Shown here: positions 1 through 5,603 of the stretch, piece by piece | How positions within the stretch are numbered: the first letter of the stretch is position 1 | Layout: each line of letters starts with the position of its first letter | DNA from: Rhodospirillaceae bacterium | Lineage (GTDB): Bacteria; Pseudomonadota; Alphaproteobacteria; Rhodospirillales; Magnetospirillaceae | Length of the DNA: 6,027 bases | Assembly: GCA_030151865.1 (NCBI GenBank) | Contig: JASLCK010000274.1 | Location: forward strand, 1-6,027 | Direction of reading: 5' to 3' | The notes under the pieces: generated by a model | What the model saw: the letters and a program-made list of their open reading frames with translations, nothing else | Databases searched by the model: none | What the model was told of the DNA's origin: nothing | Program-made: the position numbers and the translations under genes

Positions 1-2024
1 CCGATGTAGCCGAACATTTCCGACAGCGGCACGATGGCTTCGACGGCGATGTTGTGACCACGTTCGACCTGGCCCTGGACCATGCCGCGACGACGGTTCA
101 CGTCGCCGATGATGTCGCCCAGGTAATCTTCCGGGGTCACCACTTCGACCTTCATCATCGGTTCCAGCAGGATCGGGCTGGCCCGACGGATGCCTTCACG
201 GAAGCAGGCCTTGGCGGCGATTTCGAAGGTCAGAGCGTTCGAGTCGACGTCGTGGTACTTACCGTCAACCAGGCGGGCGCGGAAATCGACAGTCGGATAA
301 CCGGCGAGCACGCCTTCTTCCTTCTGCAGTTCCAGACCCTTGCCGACGGACGGCACATATTCGCGCGGAACCGAACCGCCGACGGTTTCGTCGACGAATT
401 CGAAGCCTTCACCGCGTTCGCGGGGTTCGAACACGATCTTCACTTCCGCGTACTGGCCCGAACCGCCGGTCTGCTTCTTGTGGGTATAGACGTGTTCGAC
501 CGTGCTGGTGATGGTTTCACGGTAAGCCACCTGCGGCTTGCCCATGTTGCCTTCCACACCGAATTCGGTGCGCATACGGTCCATGGTGACTTCCAGATGG
601 AGTTCGCCCATGCCGCGCAGGATGGTCTGGCCGGTTTCACGGTCGGTTTCCAGACGCAAGGACGGATCGGCGCGGACCATCTTGCCCAGAGCCATGCCGA
701 ACTTTTCCTGTTCGCCCTTGCTCTTGGGTTCGACCGAAACGCTGATGACCGGTTCGGGGAAGCGCATGCGTTCCAGAACGACCTGGGCCGAAGCGTCACA
801 CAGGGTGTCACCGGTTTCGGTTTCCGACAGCGAAACCAGAGCCACGATGTCGCCCGCGCGGGCTTCTTCGATGGCGTTGGCTTCCTTGGCGAACATTTCG
901 ACCATGCGGCCGATCTTTTCGCGCTTGCCGCGGGTCGAGTTCATCACCGACATGCCCTTGGTCAGCACGCCCGAATAAACGCGGATGAAGGTCAGGGCGC
1001 CATAGGCGTCGTTGATCACCTTGAAGGCCAGGGCGGAGAAGGGTTCTTCGTCCGAGCACTTGCGTTCGCCGTTGGAGTTGCCGTCGGCATCCACGGTTTT
1101 GATGGCTTCGACGTCGGTCGGGGCCGGCATGTAATCGACAACGGCGTCCAGAACCTGCTGCACGCCCTTGTTCTTATAGGACGAACCGCACAGCACGGCA
1201 TTGAACGCGCCGTTGATGGTGCCCTTGCGCAGGCAGGCGCGCAGCACGTCGGCGCTCGGCTCCTCGCCGCTTTCCAGGTACGCTTCCATGGCGGCTTCGT
1301 CCTGTTCCAGGGCGGTGTCCACCAATTCGGTGCGCAGAGCGGAAATGCTGGCGATGTTGTCCAGGTCTTCCTTGACGGTCAGGTTCAGCTTCTGGGCCAG
1401 ATCATCGGTGATCGGCCAGATTTCCCACTGGGCGTCCTTCTCGTCCGAGAACCAGACGTAAGCCTTCATCTCGACCAGATCGACCATGCCGCGGAAATTG
1501 TCTTCCGAGCCGATCGGAACCTGCACGGGCAGCGGACGCGCGCCCAGACGGGTCTTGATCATCTCGACGCAACGACGGAAGTTCGCGCCAGCGCGGTCCA
1601 TCTTGTTGACGTAGCAGATACGCGGGACGTTGTAGTTGTCGGCCAGACGCCAGTTGGTTTCCGACTGGGGTTCCACACCGGCGACGCCGTCGAACACCAC
1701 GACCGCGCCGTCGAGGACGCGCAGAGAGCGGTTCACTTCGATGGTGAAGTCGACGTGGCCGGGGGTGTCGATAACGTTGATCTTCTTACCGCGCCAGAAA
1801 GCGGAAACGGCGGCGGACTGAATGGTGATGCCGCGCTTCTGTTCCTGCTCCAGGTAGTCGGTGGTGGTCGACGACTTCAGATCCTTGGTGTCGTGAATGT
1901 CGACGATCGTGTGCTTGCGACCGGTGTAATAGAGGATGCGCTCGGTCGTCGTGGTCTTACCGGCGTCGACATGGGCGATGATGCCGATGTTCCGGATATC
2001 CGAGAGAGGAGTAGTGCGGGCCAT
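1..2024 (-). CDS. fusA: Translation elongation factor G (EF-G) paralogue, C-terminus cut by window edge
   Basis: EF-G is the cytoplasmic GTPase that drives ribosomal translocation and, with RRF, recycling. The frame stays open from ATG 2022-2024 to the left edge (674 codons). Visible motifs are the P-loop AHVDAGKTT (residues 17-25), switch I RGITI (64-68), DTPGH (86-90) and NKMD (140-143). By homology the G domain runs to about 280, followed by domains II to V. The domain IV tip YHDVDS carries His591, matching the functionally important His583 of E. coli. The sequence stops at FGYIG, so about 30 C-terminal residues are missing. Oddities: switch I is about 5 residues longer than in E. coli EF-G, and GITIQSAA replaces the usual GITITSAA. 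No rpsG lies upstream, so this is probably not the str-operon copy. The ribosome binding site is weak (GGA, 6 nt spacer), and the ATG overlaps the stop of a doubtful upstream ORF. The family is certain; the subtype (EFG I, EFG II or spdEFG) is not. Confidence 0.96.
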   Translation of the reverse strand, partial: MARTTPLSDIRNIGIIAHVDAGKTTTTERILYYTGRKHTIVDIHDTKDLKSSTTTDYLEQEQKRGITIQSAAVSAFWRGKKINVIDTPGHVDFTIEVNRSLRVLDGAVVVFDGVAGVEPQSETNWRLADNYNVPRICYVNKMDRAGANFRRCVEMIKTRLGARPLPVQVPIGSEDNFRGMVDLVEMKAYVWFSDEKDAQWEIWPITDDLAQKLNLTVKEDLDNIASISALRTELVDTALEQDEAAMEAYLESGEEPSADVLRACLRKGTINGAFNAVLCGSSYKNKGVQQVLDAVVDYMPAPTDVEAIKTVDADGNSNGERKCSDEEPFSALAFKVINDAYGALTFIRVYSGVLTKGMSVMNSTRGKREKIGRMVEMFAKEANAIEEARAGDIVALVSLSETETGDTLCDASAQVVLERMRFPEPVISVSVEPKSKGEQEKFGMALGKMVRADPSLRLETDRETGQTILRGMGELHLEVTMDRMRTEFGVEGNMGKPQVAYRETITSTVEHVYTHKKQTGGSGQYAEVKIVFEPRERGEGFEFVDETVGGSVPREYVPSVGKGLELQKEEGVLAGYPTVDFRARLVDGKYHDVDSNALTFEIAAKACFREGIRRASPILLEPMMKVEVVTPEDYLGDIIGDVNRRRGMVQGQVERGHNIAVEAIVPLSEMFGYI

Positions 2025-2301
2025 TACAGATCCATTGCGATAAGGTTTATGGTCCAGGATGAGCAGCGAGACATTCCCGCCACCGGCACCCCAAGCCGTT
2101 CCATCAGTCCATTCCGGGTGGAGCCCCGTAACAGGGCCGCACCAATGTCTCGCGCGCGGTTGCGCACGCCAAGCGAGTTCTGTAGATGAATCGGTGACAC
2201 AAGGCCACCTTTTTTCGCGTCGGCTCGGTCACGAGTCGACATTTATCTGCCGAAACCGCCTGAAAATGCACCATATCCACCATGCGATATTTTTTGCATG
2301 A

Positions 2302-2384
2302 CGGTTCGGTGATGCCTTTGCAGCGCCCAGGCTTGGCCGCGTTGACGGGTTTTGCGGGACATCAAAGCCCACAGAACCGAACCG
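2302..2384 (+). ncRNA. Candidate structured RNA (three-way junction), unassigned
   Basis: Pairing found by eye. P1 is a perfect 9-bp stem, CGGTTCGGT (2302-2310) with ACCGAACCG (2376-2384). It encloses two hairpins: P2, 2321-2326 with 2339-2344, capped by CCA/TGG (2327-2329 with 2334-2336); and P3, 2347-2354 with 2363-2370, with an 8-nt loop. P2 and P3 each contain one G-U wobble on the plus strand (2323/2342 and 2350/2367). These would be A-C mismatches on the minus strand, so the fold favours a plus-strand RNA. It matches no riboswitch or small RNA class I recognise. No promoter directly before it and no terminator directly after it is evident. It may be a chance fold. Confidence 0.3.
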
Positions 2385-2530
2385 CAGGCCGATCAGCGCC
2401 TAGACTGGTGCGGACCTTATCTCACTTCGGCGGATTTTTCCAGACCCTGGACGCAGGCAGACCGGTCCCCAAGAAATCACAGGATCAACAACCAAAAGTA
2501 AAAGACTGAGCCAAGAAGCACCCTTAAAGC

Positions 2531-2559
2531 TTCACGTCATCCCTCGTGAATGCTACCAT
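2531..2559 (+). promoter_or_regulatory. Candidate sigma-70 promoter of the Cache-domain gene (extended -10)
   Basis: The -35 box TTCACG (2531-2536, 4/6 to TTGACA) and the -10 box TACCAT (2554-2559, 4/6 to TATAAT) are separated by exactly 17 bases. A TG at 2551-2552, one base before the -10, makes an extended -10. Transcription would start near 2566 and give a leader of about 60 nt that contains the paired elements at 2579-2621. Confidence 0.45.
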
Positions 2560-2578
2560 TCAAAATTGCAGACTGGGC

Positions 2579-2621
2579 GGAATATTCCCCCCTGGTCTGC
2601 AAAACCCATATTCCAAGGGGG
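2579..2621 (+). promoter_or_regulatory. Leader with two competing pairings around the Shine-Dalgarno
   Basis: Two complementarities are visible. GGAATAT (2579-2585) pairs perfectly with ATATTCC (2608-2614). CCCCCCTGG (2587-2595) pairs with CCAAGGGGG (2613-2621) with one mismatch. The second pairing buries the strong Shine-Dalgarno AAGGGGG (2615-2621, 6 nt before ATG 2628). The first leaves it free. The arms overlap at 2613-2614 and are not nested, so they would be alternatives or form a pseudoknot. This suggests translational control of the Cache gene; no ligand or regulator can be named. Confidence 0.3.
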
Positions 2622-2627
2622 ATTTCT

Positions 2628-3083
2628 ATGAAGTTTCGTGCTTTCGCCTTTGCCGCCGTCGCGTGTCTGTCCTTGTCGCTGCCTGCCCTGGCCGCCGATC
2701 ACGGCACCATGGACGAAGCCACCGCCATGGCTAAGCGCGCCGCCGCCCTGATCAAGTCCGATGGTGCGGAAAAGGCCTATGCCGCGTTCAACAGCAAGGA
2801 TCCGCGTTTCTTCGACCGCGATCTTTATGTGCTGGTGTCCGATTATAACGGCGTGGCCCTGGCCCATGGCGCCAATGCCGCCCTGGTTGGCAAGAACTTC
2901 CTGGCCAACACCGACGCCGACGGCAAGGAATTCGTCAAGGAACGCGTGAGCCTGGCCAAAGCCGGCAAGGATTTCACCCAGGACTATAAGTACAAGAACC
3001 CGCAGACCGGCGCGATCGAGCCCAAGTCCAGCTATTGCGTGCCGCTGCCCGAGCAGATCGTCTGCGTCGGCATCTATAAGTAA
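2628..3083 (+). CDS. Exported single-Cache-domain protein (periplasmic sensor-type domain)
   Basis: The product is 151 aa. Residues 1-22 form a Sec signal peptide: K2 and R4, a hydrophobic core to about L18, and the cleavage motif PALA before ADHG. The rest is one small Cache domain of the sCache_2 type, recognised from the run DRDLYVLVSDYNG, then AHGANAALVGKN, DADGKEFVKE, DYKYKNP and PKSSYCV, ending in VGIYK. Cache domains bind small ligands outside the cytoplasm, usually as part of chemoreceptors or histidine kinases. Here no membrane anchor or signalling domain follows, so the protein should be free in the periplasm. C137 and C146 could form a disulfide. ATG 2628 was chosen over the in-frame ATG at 2550 because of Shine-Dalgarno AAGGGGG (2615-2621) and because the signal peptide begins there. 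It is a single-gene unit ended by the terminator at 3124-3151. The ligand is unknown. Confidence 0.88.
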   Translation: MKFRAFAFAAVACLSLSLPALAADHGTMDEATAMAKRAAALIKSDGAEKAYAAFNSKDPRFFDRDLYVLVSDYNGVALAHGANAALVGKNFLANTDADGKEFVKERVSLAKAGKDFTQDYKYKNPQTGAIEPKSSYCVPLPEQIVCVGIYK

Positions 3084-3123
3084 TCTATAAGATAATCCCG
3101 GCGTCACGGCGACGACAGGGGAT

Positions 3124-3151
3124 GGGCGGGGCGCAAGTCCCGCCCTTTTTT
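3124..3151 (+). terminator. Rho-independent terminator after the Cache-domain gene
   Basis: GGGCGGG (3124-3130) pairs perfectly with CCCGCCC (3139-3145) across an 8-nt loop and is followed at once by six T (3146-3151). It lies 40 bases after the Cache gene stop and one base before the stop codon of the convergent tcyN. On the minus strand the hairpin is preceded by an A-run but not followed by a T-run, so it is not a standard intrinsic terminator for tcyJLN. Confidence 0.9.
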
Positions 3152-3152
3152 C

Positions 3153-3971
3153 TTAACGCGCCAGAATTTTTCCAAGAAAGCGACGGGTCCGTTCTTCCTT
3201 GGGGGCCGAGAACAACTCTTCCGGCTTGCCCTGTTCGACGATCACCCCGCCATCCATGAAGATCACCCGGTCCGCCACCTCGCGGGCGAAGGCCATTTCG
3301 TGGGTGACGATGACCAGGGTGCGGTTTTCCTGAGCCAAGGCGCGGATCACCCCCAACACCTCCCCCACCAGTTCGGGATCAAGGGCCGAGGTCGGCTCGT
3401 CGAACAAGATCACGTCGGGCTGCATCGCCAGGGCGCGGGCAATGGCGACCCGCTGTTGCTGCCCACCCGACAAACGGCCGGGATAGGCATCGGCCTTTTC
3501 CGCCAACCCTACCTTGGCCAACAGGGCACGCCCCCGGACCTCGGCCTCGAACCGGGGCTCGCGTTGCACCACCACTGGCCCTTCGATAACGTTTTCCAAG
3601 GCCGTGCGATGGGGAAACAGATTGAACCCCTGAAAGACGAACCCCGCATGACGGCGCAAATCCCGCACCTGGGCAGCGCGGCGGCGGGCAGGCGCGGCGG
3701 CATCCACCGTCACCGGACCGATGCGCACCACGCCGTGATTGGGGGTTTCCAGAAAGTTCAGGCAGCGCAGCAAGGTCGTCTTGCCTGACCCGCTGGGGCC
3801 GATGATGGCCAAGACTTCGCCCTGCCCGACCTGCAAGTCGATGGATTGCAGCACCTGATGGCTGGCGAAGCTCTTGCTCAGTCCCTGCACCTCGATCATA
3901 GCGGCTGCACCGCTTTCACGGGATGCGGGGATGGCGGGATCGGCAAGCGCGGTCTTAGCGGACATGAGCAT
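3153..3971 (-). CDS. tcyN: L-cystine ABC transporter, ATP-binding subunit
   Basis: This is the cytoplasmic ATPase that powers cystine uptake through TcyL, in the polar amino acid ABC family and close to E. coli YecC/TcyN. The product is 272 aa with a complete nucleotide-binding domain: Walker A GPSGSGKT (58-65), Q-loop Q114 in FVFQGFNLFPH, signature LSGGQ (167-171), Walker B ILFDE (188-192), D-loop SALD (195-198) and switch H224. The ATG at 3969-3971 (or 3963-3965, two codons in) overlaps the 3' end of tcyL by 17 (or 11) bases and has GGA about 6 nt ahead, which indicates translational coupling. The usual family start corresponds to M25 (ATG 3897-3899), which has no good ribosome binding site. 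The 24-residue extension may therefore be real. The gene ends convergently with the Cache-domain gene. Confidence 0.95.
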   Translation of the reverse strand: MLMSAKTALADPAIPASRESGAAAMIEVQGLSKSFASHQVLQSIDLQVGQGEVLAIIGPSGSGKTTLLRCLNFLETPNHGVVRIGPVTVDAAAPARRRAAQVRDLRRHAGFVFQGFNLFPHRTALENVIEGPVVVQREPRFEAEVRGRALLAKVGLAEKADAYPGRLSGGQQQRVAIARALAMQPDVILFDEPTSALDPELVGEVLGVIRALAQENRTLVIVTHEMAFAREVADRVIFMDGGVIVEQGKPEELFSAPKEERTRRFLGKILAR

Positions 3972-4614
3972 TGGCTTTCCGTTCCAAATGATGCTGCCCC
4001 CAGGCCAAGAGAGCCGAAATGGCCCAATAGAGCAGCGCGGCCGACAGATAGAGGGTGAAGACTTCGTAGGTGCGGGCGGTGATCAACTGCGCCTGACGGA
4101 ACAGTTCCGGCACCTGGATGGTCGCCGCCATCGAGGTATCCTTGATCAGCCCGATAAAGGTATTGCCCAGGGGCGGCAGCGCAATGCGCGCGGCCTGGGG
4201 CAGAATCACCCGGATCATGGTCTGCGGCCAAGACATGCCGATCACCCCGGCGGCTTCCCATTGGCCACGGTCGATGGCGGAAATGGCGGCGCGGAACACC
4301 TCGGCCGTATAGCCGCCAACATTGACGGAAAAGCCGATGATGGCCGCCGGGATGGGATCCAGCCGCAATCCGAATTCCGCCAGCCCGTAATAGAGAATGA
4401 ACAATTGCACCAACAGCGGCGTGCCGCGGATGAAGGAGACGTAAAGCCCGGCCAAAGCCCGCGCCAGCCGCCAATGGGACAAACGCAGCAACCCGACCCC
4501 CAGCCCGATAATCAGGCCAAAAACCATGCCGCCCAGGCTGAGTTCCAAAGTGGCGACGGCGCCCTTTAACAAAAAGGGCGCCGATTCCACGATCAGGTCG
4601 GTGCTGATCTGCAC
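3955..4614 (-). CDS. tcyL: L-cystine ABC transporter, permease subunit
   Basis: This inner-membrane channel subunit of the cystine importer belongs to the HisM/GlnP permease family and is close to E. coli YecS/TcyL. The product is 219 aa, near-identical in length to that protein. Hydrophobic segments are visible at about 12-43, 55-80, 88-104 and 185-207. The cytoplasmic EAA loop that docks on the ATPase is EAAGVIGM followed by VILPQA (120-141). Stretches such as FRAAISAIDRGQWEAA and VPELFRQAQLIT are typical of the cystine/polar amino acid branch. The start is GTG (4612-4614), with GGTGAG only 3 nt upstream, 13 bases after the tcyJ stop. One permease gene suffices, since such transporters use a homodimer. 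An 11-bp perfect hairpin lies in codons 11-19. Confidence 0.95.
   Translation of the reverse strand: MQISTDLIVESAPFLLKGAVATLELSLGGMVFGLIIGLGVGLLRLSHWRLARALAGLYVSFIRGTPLLVQLFILYYGLAEFGLRLDPIPAAIIGFSVNVGGYTAEVFRAAISAIDRGQWEAAGVIGMSWPQTMIRVILPQAARIALPPLGNTFIGLIKDTSMAATIQVPELFRQAQLITARTYEVFTLYLSAALLYWAISALLAWGQHHLERKANAHVR
4557..4583 (-). repeat. 11-bp perfect inverted repeat inside the start of tcyL
   Basis: CGGCGCCCTTT (4557-4567) and AAAGGGCGCCG (4573-4583) are exact reverse complements separated by 5 bases. In tcyL mRNA this forms a stable GC-capped stem-loop about 31-58 nt into the reading frame, over the codons for SAPFLLKGA. No T-run follows in the tcyL direction, so it is not a standard terminator. 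It could block 3'-end decay or pause ribosomes and so favour tcyJ mRNA over tcyLN. It could also be a by-product of conserved residues. Confidence 0.8.
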
Positions 4615-4627
4615 GGTCTCACCGGCC

Positions 4628-5422
4628 TTACTTGGTGACGTCGATGCCGAACCACTTTTCCGAAATGGTCTTCAGGGACCCATCGGCGCGCAGTTCGTCG
4701 ATCGCCTTGTTCAAGGCGGCGGTAAAGTCGGCCTCGCCCTTACGCACGGCGATGGCCTGATCCTGCTTGGCGAAAGCCTCGCCCGACGGGACCACCTGAC
4801 CATCGGAATTCTTCAAGAGATAGCTGGCTTCCAGGCGGTCGTTCAAAATGGCGTCGATGCGCCCGACCCGCAGATCCTGGTTGCGGGTGGCGTCGTCGTC
4901 ATAGGTACGGGCTTCCGCCTTGGGCTGGTTGGCGCGCAGCCATTGCTCGTAATTGGTGCCCAGCACCACGCCGACCTTCTTGCCCGCCAGATCTTCAGGC
5001 TTGGCGATTTTGCCCTGATCGGCCTTGCGGGTGATGATCTGAATGCCCGACACCGTATAGGGCTGGGTGAAGTCATACTTCTTCAGGCGTTCCGGCGTGA
5101 TGGTGACCTGATTGACGATGACGTCGAAGCGCCCGGCATCCAAGGCGGCAAGAATGCCGTCCCACTTGGTGGGCTGGAATTCGACCTTGACGCCCAGCTT
5201 CTTGGCCAGCGCCTGGGCGAAGTCCACTTCGAACCCAATCAGTTGACCGCTGTTGTCCTGGTAATTGAAGGGCGGATAGGTCCCTTCCAGGCCGACCCGC
5301 AGCGTACCCCGGTCCTTCACCTGGGACAAAAGCCCGTCGGCAAAAGCGCTGGCCGACAGCCCCGCCCCCATCGCCAGAGCCAACCCGCCGATCACCGCAC
5401 CGCGCAAGAACGAAAGCTTCAT
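4628..5422 (-). CDS. tcyJ: Periplasmic L-cystine-binding protein of the ABC transporter
   Basis: This solute-binding protein (SBP_bac_3 family) captures cystine in the periplasm and delivers it to TcyL. The product is 264 aa, against about 266 for E. coli FliY/TcyJ, which it resembles along its whole length. Residues 1-28 form a Sec signal peptide ending SASAFA before DGLL. The binding fold covers about 40-258: RVGLEGTYPPF, the family signature GFEVDFAQALAKKLGV (from 63), FQPTKWDGILAALD, VGVVLGTNYEQWL and RVGRIDAILNDRLEA, ending EKWFGIDVTK. ATG 5420-5422 was chosen over the in-frame ATG at 5441-5443 because GGAGGG lies just ahead (5426-5431) and the signal peptide begins there. It is the first gene of the operon. 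The E. coli neighbour dcyD (D-cysteine desulfhydrase) is absent between tcyJ and tcyL. Confidence 0.95.
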   Translation of the reverse strand: MKLSFLRGAVIGGLALAMGAGLSASAFADGLLSQVKDRGTLRVGLEGTYPPFNYQDNSGQLIGFEVDFAQALAKKLGVKVEFQPTKWDGILAALDAGRFDVIVNQVTITPERLKKYDFTQPYTVSGIQIITRKADQGKIAKPEDLAGKKVGVVLGTNYEQWLRANQPKAEARTYDDDATRNQDLRVGRIDAILNDRLEASYLLKNSDGQVVPSGEAFAKQDQAIAVRKGEADFTAALNKAIDELRADGSLKTISEKWFGIDVTK

Positions 5423-5458
5423 GGTCCCTCCGGACAAACACATTCAATAACTAGATAT

Positions 5459-5488
5459 ACGATATGGATTACATTGATTAAATGTCAA
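5459..5488 (-). promoter_or_regulatory. Promoter of the tcyJLN operon
   Basis: Reading on the minus strand, a perfect -35 box TTGACA (5488-5483) is followed after 18 bases by TATCGT (5464-5459, 4/6 to TATAAT). It lies in a strongly AT-rich stretch that stands out from the GC-rich surroundings. Transcription would start near 5452, about 30 nt before the tcyJ ATG. The -35 is convincing and the -10 less so. Confidence 0.55.
5474..5488. promoter_or_regulatory. LysR-type regulator box overlapping the tcy -35
   Basis: TTGA-N7-TCAA is a 15-base dyad that fits the LysR-family T-N11-A consensus and overlaps the TTGACA -35 of tcyJLN. Sulfur and cystine uptake genes are often controlled by CysB-like LysR regulators, so such control is plausible. 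No regulator gene is in the window, and short dyads of this kind also arise by chance in AT-rich DNA. Confidence 0.35.
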
Positions 5489-5517
5489 TAACTGATAATT
5501 AACATTTTTTAGAAGTG

Positions 5518-5547
5518 TTTTCATGGTCTGCCTGCAAGTGGTATAGG
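5518..5547 (+). promoter_or_regulatory. Weak candidate promoter of the HerA-like gene
   Basis: TTTTCA (5518-5523, 4/6 to TTGACA) and TATAGG (5542-5547, 4/6 to TATAAT) are 18 bases apart. Transcription would start about 50 nt before the ATG at 5604. No better plus-strand pair was found between the divergent genes. Confidence 0.3.
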
Positions 5548-5603
5548 GACCGGCTGGCTGCGCACATGGCGCGCCGTTTTAATTTCAAAATGATAGGCAA
5601 GGT

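Larger units (their letters stand above)
2025..2627. other. Long intergenic region without a convincing protein gene
   Basis: About 600 bases separate the divergent EF-G and Cache genes. Short open frames exist on both strands (for example 2024-2242 minus, 72 codons, and 2282-2509 plus, 75 codons). None has a Shine-Dalgarno or a recognisable product. What can be seen is a 5-bp dyad CATGC/GCATG with a T-rich centre at 2281-2300, a candidate folded RNA at 2302-2384, a promoter candidate at 2531-2559 and a paired leader at 2579-2621. I found no good sigma-70 promoter for the EF-G gene on the minus strand. No tRNA-like or insertion-sequence-like structure was found. Confidence 0.6.

Noticed and set aside
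54..2189. 711-codon open frame on the plus strand
   Set aside because: It lies antisense to the EF-G gene, is rich in His, Gly and Phe and has no domain I recognise. Long antisense frames are expected opposite highly codon-biased GC-rich genes.
2193..2215. GGTG...CACC followed by six T on the plus strand, terminator-like
   Set aside because: The stem is only 4 bp with a 9-nt loop, and no gene ends upstream on the plus strand.
2282..2509. 75-codon plus-strand frame between the EF-G and Cache genes
   Set aside because: It has no Shine-Dalgarno and an unstructured low-information product, and it overlaps the candidate RNA fold.
2553..3107. 184-codon minus-strand frame
   Set aside because: It is antisense to the Cache-domain gene, whose signal peptide, ribosome binding site and terminator are all on the plus strand.
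4526..5491. 321-codon plus-strand frame
   Set aside because: It is antisense to tcyJ and tcyL, which match known families along their full length.
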